Positions 25,567 through 33,937 of a stretch of DNA of 64,000 nt are shown in pieces (positions within the stretch are counted from its first letter, which is position 1; every line of letters begins with the position of its first letter). The stretch spans positions 1 through 64,000 of the forward strand of contig JAWLGZ010000002.1 of the NCBI GenBank assembly GCA_041690635.1, read 5' to 3'. The translations under genes were made by a program, and so were the position numbers. Below the pieces are notes generated by a model. The model was not told where the DNA came from. It was given only the letters and a program-made list of their open reading frames with translations, and ran no database searches. Source of the stretch: JAWLGZ01 sp041690635. Lineage in GTDB: Bacteria; Pseudomonadota; Gammaproteobacteria; Thiohalomonadales; Thiohalomonadaceae.

Positions 25567-26472
25567 TCAAGCCCCGGACGCGAGTGTGGCCACAACCGGC
25601 CGTCCCTCCCCGCCCCAGGCGCAGGGCATGGCGGGGGTGCGATGACCGAAACCGATACGGCCCTGTGTATCGATCGCGATGAGACCACACTCCGCGCCGA
25701 TCGAGGACTCCATTTCGAGCAGCACCGCGGTCACCGCCGCCTGCGGCTCACTCCCTGCCGCGATCCGGTCGCACACCGCCCTGGCGGTACCGAAACGCAT
25801 CATCAACTCCCCGCGCCCGGTGGCCGAGACGGCGGCATGGGAGGTGGCATAGTTTCCGGCACCGGGCAGCGGCGTGTCGCCGACCCGCCCCGGCAGTTTG
25901 AGGGAGGTGCCCCCGGTGGAAGTGGCCGCAGCCAACTCTCCGTTCCTGTCCAGCGCCACGGCACCGACGGTACCGGGCTCCAGTCCGTAGGCGCGCCGCA
26001 CCTTCGTCCCGTTGGGTGCCCGCTCCAGTGTACGGCTGCGTTCAAGCCACTGGGCACGCCGTTCGGCGGTCATCGGCTCGTAATCGCCAAAGCCGTTCAG
26101 GCGGGCAAACCGGGAGGCGCCCTCCCCCGCAAGCAGTACATGACGGGTGTGCTCCATCACCGCCCGCGCCACGGCGACCGGATTGCGCACCCGGCGGATG
26201 GCAGCGACGCCGCCGGCGCGCAACCCCTTGCCCGCCATTACCGCCGCATCCATCTCCACCGCACCAACCAGGTTCAACACCGAACCGGTGCCCGCATTGA
26301 AAGCCGGATCGTCCTCCAGCACCAGCACCGCAGCGACCACCGCATCCAGCGCGCTCGCCCCGTGGGCAAGCGTCTCCAGTCCTGTGGCGGCCGCATTTCG
26401 CACACCGGTCAGCGGTCGCTCCGGTGATCCGCGCCAGACACCCGCCCCGCCGTGCACCACGATGGAGTACAT
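25567..26472 (-). CDS. isoaspartyl peptidase/L-asparaginase (Ntn hydrolase)
   Basis: The 301-residue enzyme belongs to the plant-type asparaginase family. The start MYSIVVHGGAGVW, DPAFNAGTGSVLN, and the autocleavage site GTVGAVALDRNG, whose Thr168 would become the N-terminal nucleophile of the beta subunit, are all present. GGTSLKLPGRVGDTPLPGAGNYA is the conserved substrate-binding stretch. It cleaves isoaspartyl dipeptides and asparagine in the cytoplasm. It lies alone between convergent DUF4112 and a divergent ABC exporter. Confidence 0.93.
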   Translation of the reverse strand: MYSIVVHGGAGVWRGSPERPLTGVRNAAATGLETLAHGASALDAVVAAVLVLEDDPAFNAGTGSVLNLVGAVEMDAAVMAGKGLRAGGVAAIRRVRNPVAVARAVMEHTRHVLLAGEGASRFARLNGFGDYEPMTAERRAQWLERSRTLERAPNGTKVRRAYGLEPGTVGAVALDRNGELAAATSTGGTSLKLPGRVGDTPLPGAGNYATSHAAVSATGRGELMMRFGTARAVCDRIAAGSEPQAAVTAVLLEMESSIGAECGLIAIDTQGRIGFGHRTPAMPCAWGGEGRPVVATLASGA

Positions 26473-26688
26473 CCCTCGCCTCCGAAACAGTCACCGTTAA
26501 CAGTAAGGTAGCGGGAGAAGGGCGCACGGATACAAGTTGCTCCGCCCGGCCGACCGGGTGATTTTTGGATGGGGTTACATTCGAACAGTCGGATTTTTGG
26601 GACCGCGCCCTCCATGCGATTCACGGAACCTCGGCGGCGAACCGATCTCCAAAGCGAAGACTGCCATCCCCCGCATCCCCCGGTTTTC

Positions 26689-28452
26689 ATGACCCGACAC
26701 ACTTCGCCCTTCCGCATCTACCGGCGTGCGCTGCTGGAGGCCCGCGCCTACTGGCCCTGGCTGACGGTCGTACTGCTGCTGGGATTGGCGGCAATTCCGC
26801 TCGGACTGCTGGCGCCGCTGCCGTTCAAACTGGTGGTGGACAGCGTGCTCGACAGCCAGCCGCTGCCCGCCTGGCTGGACAGCCTGCTGCCTGCGTGGGC
26901 CACCACCGGCACCGAAACCATCTTCTGGATGGTGATCGCCCTGTCGGTGCTGGTGGCGGTGCTCGGCATCATCCACCAGGCGGTGGACTGGCTGGTGCGC
27001 GAGTATGTCGCCGAACGGATGGTGCTCGATTTCCGCGGCCGACTGTTCCTGCACGCCCTGCACGCCTCACTGCTGCACCATACCGCACGCGGCAGTCATG
27101 AACCCGCCTACCGCATCGCCCAGGATGCCCCGGCGCTGCAGTGGACCGCCCTCTACGGCTTCATCCCCGTGATCATCTCGCTGGTGTCGCTGACAGCGAT
27201 GCTCTACGTCACCGGCATCCTGGCGCCGCAGCTGGCACTGGTGGCACTCGCCACCTCGGTACCCCTGGTGCTGCTGATCCATTTCAACCAGGTGCGCATG
27301 CGCGACCGTTGGCACGGTGTCCGCGAACACGAAAGCGCCGCGCAATCGGTGGTGCGGGAGGCGCTGGACGGGCTGCGCATCGTCAGCGTGTTCGGACAGC
27401 AGCGGCGGGAGCAGAGTCGTTTCCTCCGCCGCGCGCGCCAGGCGCTGTGGGCCCGCCTGCGGGTGATACGCATGGAGGGCGGCTTCACCATCGTGCTCGG
27501 TCTGGCCACCGCTCTCGGCACCACTGCCATCCTCTACCTGGGGGTACGCGATGTGCAGGGGGGCGCCCTCACCACCGGAGAGCTGCTGCTCATCATGGGC
27601 TACATCGGCCAGCTCTATGCGCCATTGCAGGCCATCGGCACCCACATCACCTCCCAGCAGCGCGCCATTGCCAGTGCCGAACGCGCCTTCGCCATCCTCG
27701 ACGAGGAGACCAATGTGCCGGAACGTCCCGACGCACTGCCGCTGGAGCGGGCCGAGGGGAGGTTCAGTTTCCACGACGTGGGCTTCGCCTATCCCGGCAA
27801 TGAGCCGGTCTTGAGCGGGGTGAATCTGGAGGTGCCGCCGGGGAGCCGCGTCGGTGTGGTCGGTCCCTCCGGGGCGGGCAAGAGCACCTTCATCAATCTG
27901 CTCCTGCGGCTGTTCGATCCCGGGACGGGGGGCATCCAACTGGATGGTGTGGACCTGCGGGACTACAAGCTTGCCGACCTGCGCCACCAGTTCAGCGTCG
28001 TGTCGCAGGATGTCATCCTGTTCTCCTCCTCCATCGCCGAGAACATCGCCTACGCCCGTCCCGAGGCGACCCCGGAAGAGGTCGAGGCGGCGGCGCGACT
28101 GGCCAACGCCCACGAGTTCATCCGTTCGCTGCCGGAGGGGTACGCCACCCAGGTGGGGGATCGGGGGATGCGCCTTTCCGGCGGTGAACGCCAGCGCATT
28201 TCGCTGGCCCGTGCGTTCCTCAAGGATGCGCCGATCCTGCTGCTGGATGAGCCCACCAGCTCCCTGGACAAGGCCAACGAGACGGCGATCACCGAGTGCA
28301 TCGACCGCCTGATGCAGGGTCGCACCGTTTTCATCATCGCCCACCACGCGGGGGTACTGCGGGATGTGGATGGGATCCTGCGGATTCAGCACGGCCATGT
28401 AACGCAGGAGGCGTGCCCTGCCCACCGGCTGGAGTTGCTCAAGGCGGGGTAG
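26689..28452 (+). CDS. MsbA-type ABC transporter (fused permease and ATPase)
   Basis: The 587-residue half-transporter has six membrane helices (about 20-310) and a C-terminal ABC domain with Walker A GPSGAGKST, signature LSGGERQRISLARA, Walker B ILLLDEPTSSLD and the His switch IAHHAG (an extra His compared with the usual IAHR). ATG 26689 is preferred; the frame is open back to 26569 but the upstream part is not family-like. It probably flips a lipid or a lipid-linked glycan. It may be MsbA itself or a paralogue; no lpxK lies next to it to decide. Confidence 0.88.
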   Translation: MTRHTSPFRIYRRALLEARAYWPWLTVVLLLGLAAIPLGLLAPLPFKLVVDSVLDSQPLPAWLDSLLPAWATTGTETIFWMVIALSVLVAVLGIIHQAVDWLVREYVAERMVLDFRGRLFLHALHASLLHHTARGSHEPAYRIAQDAPALQWTALYGFIPVIISLVSLTAMLYVTGILAPQLALVALATSVPLVLLIHFNQVRMRDRWHGVREHESAAQSVVREALDGLRIVSVFGQQRREQSRFLRRARQALWARLRVIRMEGGFTIVLGLATALGTTAILYLGVRDVQGGALTTGELLLIMGYIGQLYAPLQAIGTHITSQQRAIASAERAFAILDEETNVPERPDALPLERAEGRFSFHDVGFAYPGNEPVLSGVNLEVPPGSRVGVVGPSGAGKSTFINLLLRLFDPGTGGIQLDGVDLRDYKLADLRHQFSVVSQDVILFSSSIAENIAYARPEATPEEVEAAARLANAHEFIRSLPEGYATQVGDRGMRLSGGERQRISLARAFLKDAPILLLDEPTSSLDKANETAITECIDRLMQGRTVFIIAHHAGVLRDVDGILRIQHGHVTQEACPAHRLELLKAG

Positions 28453-28484
28453 TCCACGGCCGCCGCGCAGGCGGCCCAAAAAAC

Positions 28485-28511
28485 AAAAAACCCCGCGCTG
28501 CGGGGTTTTTT
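28485..28511 (+). terminator. intrinsic terminator after the ABC exporter
   Basis: A perfect 12-bp stem (aaaaaaccccgc / gcggggtttttt) with the three-base loop gct ends in a T run. It lies 33 bp after the exporter stop. Because the stem is flanked by A on one side and T on the other, it can also stop transcription of the convergent 71-residue gene. Confidence 0.95.
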
Positions 28512-28535
28512 AATTACCATCCCTGGTCGAGCATC

Positions 28536-28751
28536 CTACTCTTCCAGACCATCCAACCTCTCCCTGCGCTGCTGAATCAACTCCGTGAACAGCTCCCTGG
28601 CCCAACGGACGTCAATGTCCTCCTCGAATCCCTTGGCCCTCTCCAAAAGCCCTTCCAGTTCGGCGATCTCCTTGCGCAAAGCTCCCTTGCTCCACGTGAT
28701 CGCTTCGGGTCGGACTTCTTCTCCCTTGTTGTTATTTTTCCTGAACGGCAT
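28536..28751 (-). CDS. small charged helical protein of unknown function
   Basis: A 71-residue protein starts MPFRKNNNKGEEVRPEAI and continues with a highly charged helix-rich stretch (KEIAELEGLLERAKG, ARELFTELIQQRRERLDGLEE) likely to form a coiled coil. A purine-rich ribosome site (GGAGAGGCAGGG) precedes ATG 28751. No family is recognised. The frame is open back to 28856 through a perfect palindrome; I take the shorter form. A bidirectional terminator follows. Confidence 0.55.
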   Translation of the reverse strand: MPFRKNNNKGEEVRPEAITWSKGALRKEIAELEGLLERAKGFEEDIDVRWARELFTELIQQRRERLDGLEE

Positions 28752-28827
28752 TCCCTGCCTCTCCGGTGTTCCTGGGAAAGAATGGTGCCGTGCCAGCTGC
28801 CGAATGTCTGTCGGAAAAGGCGCAACT

Positions 28828-28851
28828 TTTTGTAGGGACATTCCTACAAAA
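28828..28851. promoter_or_regulatory. perfect 9-bp inverted repeat, possible operator or hairpin
   Basis: The arms ttttgtagg (28828-28836) and cctacaaaa (28843-28851) flank gacatt. It lies about 75-100 bp upstream of the 71-residue gene and 165 bp upstream of the PilZ gene, in an AT-richer patch. It could be a regulator-binding site or an RNA hairpin with a GGA in the stem-loop. It is not preceded by a gene that needs terminating on the plus strand. Confidence 0.5.
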
Positions 28852-29015
28852 CGCAAAAAAGTCGAGCAGGCGGGGATGCCGGATTCCCCGGCGGGAGACG
28901 AGGCTTCCCTCCAACCCTGCTATCCAGCGCGAATGAGACTACTTTTTTCTTGAGCCCTGGTCGAAAACCACCGGCTCACAGGGATGTGGGACAGAAATGG
29001 AGATATAGCGGGCCA

Positions 29016-29327
29016 ATGGAACGCCGGCTGAGGATGCGTAAACGCGCGGCGGTCAGGGTGTACATGACCGCGCCTGGGCAGAAAATGACCCGCTACCGCA
29101 CCGCAAACCTGAGTGCGCACGGCGTGTTCATCGAGGCCAATATGGTCAGCCGGCTGACACGCGGCGTAACCGTAGAGTTGGTGTTCGTCCTTCACTACGG
29201 CTCGCTCATCCGCATTCACCGCCGCCGTGCCCGTGTTTCCCACGTTTCCCGGCGCGGCGCCGGATTGATGCTCTACCGCACCGGCGAACCGGCGAGCCCG
29301 AGTGGCAGTTCCCGCGTTTCCACCTGA
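29016..29327 (+). CDS. PilZ domain protein (c-di-GMP receptor candidate)
   Basis: The 103-residue protein is a single PilZ domain. The N-terminal RRLRMRKRAAVR carries the RxxxR-type c-di-GMP motif, and RTANLSAHGVFIEA the N/DxSxxG motif. The C-terminal RARVSHVSRRGAGLMLYRTG completes the barrel. ATG 29016 just precedes the arginine motif, although the frame stays open to a TTG at 28950. It is monocistronic. The partner process (motility, exopolysaccharide) cannot be told from its neighbours. Confidence 0.8.
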   Translation: MERRLRMRKRAAVRVYMTAPGQKMTRYRTANLSAHGVFIEANMVSRLTRGVTVELVFVLHYGSLIRIHRRRARVSHVSRRGAGLMLYRTGEPASPSGSSRVST

Positions 29328-29410
29328 GCAGGACCGGTCCTCTCGTGAACTGCCGCCCCCATGCGGGAGCGGCACGCACTGACCGGCCGCTCAGGCGTGA
29401 GATGGCTCTA

Positions 29411-29548
29411 TTAGTTGTAGGGGCATTCCCGCTGCTGGAGCCGAGCTACCCAGCAGGTAAACATGGCGTAGCCCAGGTAAACAGCGCCCGCCGCCAACGC
29501 GACGATTCCCACCACCGGAATCAGACCAAGCAACGCTTCGATACCCAT
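29411..29548 (-). CDS. 45-residue single-span membrane protein
   Basis: The frame reads MGIEALLGLIPVVGIVALAA, then GAVYLGYAMFTCWVARLQQ and RECPYN. A hydrophobic helix covers residues 4-32, with two Cys near the end. GAGGT lies seven bases before ATG 29548, and a promoter-like TTGTAT-17-TATAAG lies upstream at 29593-29621. An in-frame ATG at 29575 would add nine residues. No family is recognised. Good start signals support a real small gene. Confidence 0.6.
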   Translation of the reverse strand: MGIEALLGLIPVVGIVALAAGAVYLGYAMFTCWVARLQQRECPYN

Positions 29549-29592
29549 CTTCGTTACCTCTCTCTTGGTGTTCATCAGTAAATACTAATACC

Positions 29593-29621
29593 CTTATACA
29601 CAGATAGTCTGATGAATACAA
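29593..29621 (-). promoter_or_regulatory. sigma-70-like promoter for the 45-residue protein
   Basis: On the minus strand, TTGTAT (29616-29621) and TATAAG (29593-29598) are separated by 17 bases in an AT-rich patch. The start codon lies about 45 bases downstream. Confidence 0.55.
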
Positions 29622-29735
29622 GGGTTGCTTGACAGGCGTCCGGCCGCCGTGCTCACAGAGCCAACCGGCCATGCCACTCGGGGAATACACAACGATTGGG
29701 TTTGGCGACGGGCCAGGACCGTCCACCGGGGCGGT

Positions 29736-30332
29736 TCAGTGTTCCAAAAGTGCCTTCACGGGAGCAAAGGAGCGGCGATGGGCGGGACAGGGCCCCAGAC
29801 GGCGCAGCGCCTCAAGGTGAGCGGCGGTGCCGTACCCCTTGTGGGCGGCGAAGCCGTAGCCCGGGTGTTCGGCGTCCAGAGCCACCATCTCCGTATCCCG
29901 TACCACCTTGGCGAGGATGGAAGCGGCGCTGATAGCCGCCACCGTGGCATCCCCGCCCACCACCGGTTCGACGGTGCACGGCAGGACCGGGCACTGATTG
30001 CCGTCCACCAGAGCGTGATCGGGGCAAGGTTCAAGGCCCACGACCGCCCGCTGCATGGCGAGCAGGGTCGCCTGCAGAATATTCAACCGCTCGATCTCCC
30101 CCACCTCCGCACGCCCGATCGCCCAGGCGAGGGCTCTCTCCCGGATCACCGCCGCCAGCTCCTCCCGGCGCGGTTCCGAGAGCACCTTTGAATCGGCCAG
30201 CCCCGGGATGGGCCGCAGCGGGTCGAGAATCACCGCCGCGGCCACCACCGGCCCCGCGAGCGGTCCGCGGCCGGCTTCATCGATACCGGCCAAAAGCCTG
30301 GCTTCGGCAGCAAACGGCAACAACTCCTGCAT
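29736..30332 (-). CDS. rnhB: ribonuclease HII
   Basis: The 198-residue enzyme cleaves RNA in RNA-DNA hybrids, including single misincorporated ribonucleotides. GIDEAGRGPLAGPVV holds Asp18 and Glu19, further acidic ligands lie in HALVDGNQ and near KVVRDTEM, and the C-terminal YGFAAHKGYGTAAH is a family hallmark. Start ATG 30332 gives the usual length. In related genomes rnhB follows lpxB; here lpxB lies beyond gnnA and gnnB in the opposite orientation. Confidence 0.95.
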   Translation of the reverse strand: MQELLPFAAEARLLAGIDEAGRGPLAGPVVAAAVILDPLRPIPGLADSKVLSEPRREELAAVIRERALAWAIGRAEVGEIERLNILQATLLAMQRAVVGLEPCPDHALVDGNQCPVLPCTVEPVVGGDATVAAISAASILAKVVRDTEMVALDAEHPGYGFAAHKGYGTAAHLEALRRLGPCPAHRRSFAPVKALLEH

Positions 30333-30540
30333 GCAAGGTGACCCGCAACGGAAAGGGCACAGCATACCTGCCCCGGGCCATGGACTGAAGTAGACAGGGC
30401 GCCCCTGCCCTGGTTGTTCCACCGCAGGCGCAAGCACGCGGTTGTCTTGAATGACACCGGTTGATTTATCCCCTAGCGAATGCGAGCATTTGCGCCCATT
30501 TATTGCCCAAGCAACCTGCCCGGGGATCTCACTCTTGTCT

Positions 30541-31482
30541 GTGCTCAGAACCGCCGTTATCGGGGTCGGTTATCTCGGCCGTTTCCATGCCCAGAAGTAC
30601 GCCGCCCTGCCCGGCTCTGACCTTGTGGCGGTAGCGGACAGTGATGCCGATACGGCACGGCAAGTGGCCGAGGAGTGCGGAACCGAGGCCGTCAGCGACT
30701 ACCGCGACCTGCTCGGTCGGGTGGACGCGGTCAGCATTGTCGTTCCCACCCGGTTGCACTATCAGGTTGCGCGCGATTTCCTGGAGCGCGGTGTCCACGT
30801 GCTGCTGGAAAAGCCGATCACCACTACCGTTGACGAGGCCGATGCGCTGATCGCCCTAGCCAGGGATCACGGCGCCGTGCTTCAGGTGGGCCACCTGGAG
30901 CGCTTCAATGCAGCCGTCATGGCGCTGGAGAAGGTGCTCGACCGCCCGATGTTCATCGAGTCCCACCGCCTGGCCGCCTTCAAGCCGCGCGGTACCGACG
31001 TCAGTGTGATTTTGGATCTGATGATCCACGATATCGATATCATTCAAAACCTGGTGCGCTCGCCGCTGGCGGCGGTGGATGCCAACGGCGTTTCGGTCCT
31101 CACCGATGCGGTGGACATTGCCAACGCCCGCTTGCGGTTCGAAAACGGCTGCGTGGCCAACGTGACCGCCAGTCGGGTCAGCATGAAGGCACAGCGCAAG
31201 ATGCGGCTGTTCCAGCACAACGCCTACATCTCGGTGGACTTCCAGGACCGCATCCTGAGCGTACACCGCAAGGGGGAGCGCGAGATGTTTCCCGGCGTAC
31301 CGGAGATCACCTCCGAGGAGAGCATCTTCGAAAACAGCGATGCCATTCGTGCCGAAATCGAAGCGTTCCTGACCGCCATCCGCGACGGCACGCCGCCGCC
31401 GGTCACCGGCGAGGATGGCCGCCACGCGCTCGCCACCGCACTTAAAATATCCGCCCTGCTGAAAACCGGAGCCGAACGATGA
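30541..31482 (+). CDS. gnnA: UDP-GlcNAc 3-dehydrogenase, GnnA-like (Gfo/Idh/MocA family)
   Basis: The protein of 313 residues has an N-terminal Rossmann fold (RTAVIGVGYLGRFHAQKYAALPG, LVAVADSD) and the family's EKP motif (LLEKPITTTVDEADAL) with VGHLERFNAAV. The C-terminal domain has RGTDVSVILDLMIHDIDII with the conserved DxxxHD pattern. It should oxidise the 3-OH of UDP-GlcNAc to a ketone for the aminotransferase encoded next, which overlaps it by ATGA. The start is uncertain: GTG 30541, or TTG 30535, which has a better-placed GGGGA site. The assignment to GnnA rests on its position next to gnnB and lpxB, as in Acidithiobacillus ferrooxidans. Confidence 0.83.
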   Translation: MLRTAVIGVGYLGRFHAQKYAALPGSDLVAVADSDADTARQVAEECGTEAVSDYRDLLGRVDAVSIVVPTRLHYQVARDFLERGVHVLLEKPITTTVDEADALIALARDHGAVLQVGHLERFNAAVMALEKVLDRPMFIESHRLAAFKPRGTDVSVILDLMIHDIDIIQNLVRSPLAAVDANGVSVLTDAVDIANARLRFENGCVANVTASRVSMKAQRKMRLFQHNAYISVDFQDRILSVHRKGEREMFPGVPEITSEESIFENSDAIRAEIEAFLTAIRDGTPPPVTGEDGRHALATALKISALLKTGAER

Positions 31483-32579
31483 TCCCCATGGTTGACCTGA
31501 AGGGGCAATATCTCGTAATCAAGGACGAGATCGATGCCGCACTGCTGGGCGCGCTTGAAAAGACGCAATTCATCCTCGGCCCCAACGTGCGGGCATTCGA
31601 GGAGGAGGCCGCCGCCTACCTGGGTGTTGAACACGCAGTCGGCGTCGCCTCCGGCACCGATGCCCTGCACCTGGCACTGCTTGCCGCCGGCATCAAGGCG
31701 GGGGACGAGGTGATCACCACGCCGTTCACCTTTATCGCCACCGCCGAGGCGATCCGCTATGTGGGCGCCACACCGGTCTTCGTCGACATCGACCCGCATA
31801 CCTTCAACATCGACCTGGAACAGGCCGCCGCCGCCGTGACCAACCACACGAAGGCCATCATCCCGGTCCACCTGTTCGGGCAGCCGGTGGACATGGCCGG
31901 CGTGGAGGCACTGGCAGATATGCACGACATCACCGTGGTTGAGGACTGCGCCCAGTCGTTCGGCGCCTCCATCGACGGCCGGCAGACCGGCAGCTTTGGC
32001 TTCGCCGGCTGTTTCAGTTTCTTTCCCAGCAAGAATTTGGGCTGCTACGGCGACGGGGGCCTGGTCACCACCAACTCCAAGGAGATCGCCGATCACCTGC
32101 GCGTGCTGCGCAATCACGGCAGTTGGAAGCAGTACCACCACTCCGAGATCGGTCTGAACAGCCGCTTGGACGAGTTGCAGGCGGTGATCCTGCGCGCCAA
32201 GCTAAAACACATCGACCAGTACAATGAGGGGCGCCGCCGTGCCGCCCACCGCTACAGCGCCGCGCTGGCCGGAATGCCAGACGTAACCCCGCCGCACGAG
32301 AATGGAATCGGTCACCACGTCTACCACCAGTACACCCTGCTTTCGCCGCGCCGCGACGCCATCATGGAGGCGCTCAAGGCCGAGGAGATCGCCTGCGCGG
32401 TCTACTATCCCATTCCCCTGCACCGCCAGCCGGTGTTCGCCGAGAGCTGTGCAGGCATCAGCCTGCCGGTGACCGAGCGGGTCGCTGCGGAGTGTCTTTC
32501 GCTGCCGATCTTCCCGGAGATCACCGATCAGCAGATCGATCGGGTACTGGAGGTCATTGGAGCGGTGGTTGGGAGTTAG
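31479..32579 (+). CDS. gnnB: UDP-3-keto-GlcNAc aminotransferase, GnnB-like (DegT/DnrJ/EryC1 family)
   Basis: The 366-residue PLP enzyme has the family patterns MVDLKGQY, GTDALHLAL, DCAQSFGA and the Schiff-base Lys185 in FSFFPSKNLGCYGDGG, followed by RVLRNHGS and LNSRLDELQA. It would transfer an amino group from glutamate to the 3-keto sugar, giving UDP-GlcNAc3N. That sugar is acylated by LpxA through an amide instead of an ester. It overlaps gnnA and lies 112 bp before lpxB. A different 3-amino sugar (for example for O-antigen) is possible, but the lpx context favours lipid A. Confidence 0.85.
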   Translation: MIPMVDLKGQYLVIKDEIDAALLGALEKTQFILGPNVRAFEEEAAAYLGVEHAVGVASGTDALHLALLAAGIKAGDEVITTPFTFIATAEAIRYVGATPVFVDIDPHTFNIDLEQAAAAVTNHTKAIIPVHLFGQPVDMAGVEALADMHDITVVEDCAQSFGASIDGRQTGSFGFAGCFSFFPSKNLGCYGDGGLVTTNSKEIADHLRVLRNHGSWKQYHHSEIGLNSRLDELQAVILRAKLKHIDQYNEGRRRAAHRYSAALAGMPDVTPPHENGIGHHVYHQYTLLSPRRDAIMEALKAEEIACAVYYPIPLHRQPVFAESCAGISLPVTERVAAECLSLPIFPEITDQQIDRVLEVIGAVVGS

Positions 32580-32665
32580 GATCTAAAGGGTCAGGCGTCA
32601 GGAGTGACAGGGACACCCAGGCATTCCCAAGAGTCCATTCACTCTCCACTCCTTACCCTTAGACC
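32580..32665. repeat. imperfect inverted repeat between gnnB and lpxB
   Basis: The 112-bp gap contains ctaaagggt near 32583 and acccttag near 32656, and inside these ggagtg and cactcc. Together they could form a long imperfect hairpin. A gtcaggcgtcagg direct repeat lies in the left arm. It may act as a partial terminator or RNA-stability element between gnnB and lpxB. Confidence 0.5.
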
Positions 32666-32691
32666 CAGACCATACCGACCAAAGTCCTCCG

Positions 32692-33837
32692 ATGTCGACG
32701 AAGCGCGATGTGATGATTATCGCCGGGGAGGCTTCCGGCGACCTGCACGCTGCCAATCTCATCCATGAGGTGGCCCGGAAAGGAAACGCTGTCCGCTTCT
32801 ACGGCATTGGCGGCACGCGGATGCGCGAAGCCGGTGTGGAGACGCTGGTCGACTCCCGGGAGATGGCCGTAATGGGGCTGGTGGAGGTGCTCGCTCACTA
32901 CCGGCGGCTCTCCGGTATCCTCAAACAAATGCAGAGGCTGCTGGCCGAACGGCGACCCGACCTGCTGGTGCTGGTGGACTATCCCGGGTTCAACCTGCGC
33001 CTGGCGAAGAGCGCCAAGGCGCTCGGCATCCCCGTACTGTTCTACATCAGCCCCCAAGTGTGGGCGTGGCGCCAGGGCCGTATCAAATCGATCGCACGGC
33101 GGGTCGACATGATGGCGGTGATCTTCCCCTTCGAAACCGCGTTCTACGAACAAGCCGGCGTTCCGGTACGCTACGTGGGCCATCCGCTGGTCAGCGAAGC
33201 GCACAGCGATCTCTCGCGCGAACAGGCACTCTCTTCCTTCGGACTGGAGCCTCAACGCCCCACCCTCGGGCTCTTTCCGGGCAGCCGGCGGAGCGAACTC
33301 CAGCGGCTGATGCCGGTGCTGCTCGACAGTGCAACGCTGCTACGCGCACACCACCCACAACTGCAGTTACTGCTGCCCCTCGCCTCCAGCCTGGACGAGA
33401 GCGATCTCGCCCCCTACCTGGGTGACAACCCGCTTGGCGTGACGGTCGTTCCGAACCGCCCCTATGACGTCATGCGCGGCTGTGATGCCATCGTCAGCGC
33501 CTCTGGTACGGCGACGCTGGAGATCGCCCTCATCGGTACGCCACTCGCAGTCATCTACAAAGTGGCACCGCTCAGCTACGCCCTCATGCGACGCCTGATC
33601 AAGGTGCCCCACATCGCCCTGTGCAATATCGTCGCGGGGGAAGCGGTCGCTGCCGAACTTATCCAGGATGCGGCCACCCCGGAACGGATCGTAGAAGAGG
33701 CGGAACGGCTGCTGTTCGACAGGCAATATGCCCAGTCGATGCGCGAGGCGCTGGGCCGGGTAGGTGAAAAATTGGGGACAGAGGATGGTTCGAAGGGTGC
33801 AGCGGAGCTACTTCTGGAAATGCTTGATACCGCCTGA
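32692..33837 (+). CDS. lpxB: lipid-A-disaccharide synthase
   Basis: The 381-residue GT19 enzyme joins UDP-2,3-diacyl-sugar and lipid X to form the lipid A disaccharide at the inner membrane. The start RDVMIIAGEASGDLHAANLI, PDLLVLVDYPGFNLRLAK, SPQVWAWRQGRIKSI, LGLFPGSRRSELQRL and ASGTATLEIALIGTPLAVIYK are all typical. It is convergent with lpxA, whereas in most gammaproteobacteria the two genes are collinear. Expression therefore depends on a gnnA-side promoter. Confidence 0.95.
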   Translation: MSTKRDVMIIAGEASGDLHAANLIHEVARKGNAVRFYGIGGTRMREAGVETLVDSREMAVMGLVEVLAHYRRLSGILKQMQRLLAERRPDLLVLVDYPGFNLRLAKSAKALGIPVLFYISPQVWAWRQGRIKSIARRVDMMAVIFPFETAFYEQAGVPVRYVGHPLVSEAHSDLSREQALSSFGLEPQRPTLGLFPGSRRSELQRLMPVLLDSATLLRAHHPQLQLLLPLASSLDESDLAPYLGDNPLGVTVVPNRPYDVMRGCDAIVSASGTATLEIALIGTPLAVIYKVAPLSYALMRRLIKVPHIALCNIVAGEAVAAELIQDAATPERIVEEAERLLFDRQYAQSMREALGRVGEKLGTEDGSKGAAELLLEMLDTA

Positions 33838-33937
33838 ATCAGCCCTTCGCCGCAAAGAAGAAGACAAGGCCGCAATCTCTGTGGCTTTACGTCCGGGTGA
33901 AGGTCAACCTCTTCAGGAGAGGACCATCGGTGGCTGA

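Noticed and set aside
29391..29726. 111-residue minus-strand frame over the 45-residue gene
   Set aside because: It has low-complexity, Gly-rich composition and no start signal, while the other frame has a helix and ribosome site.
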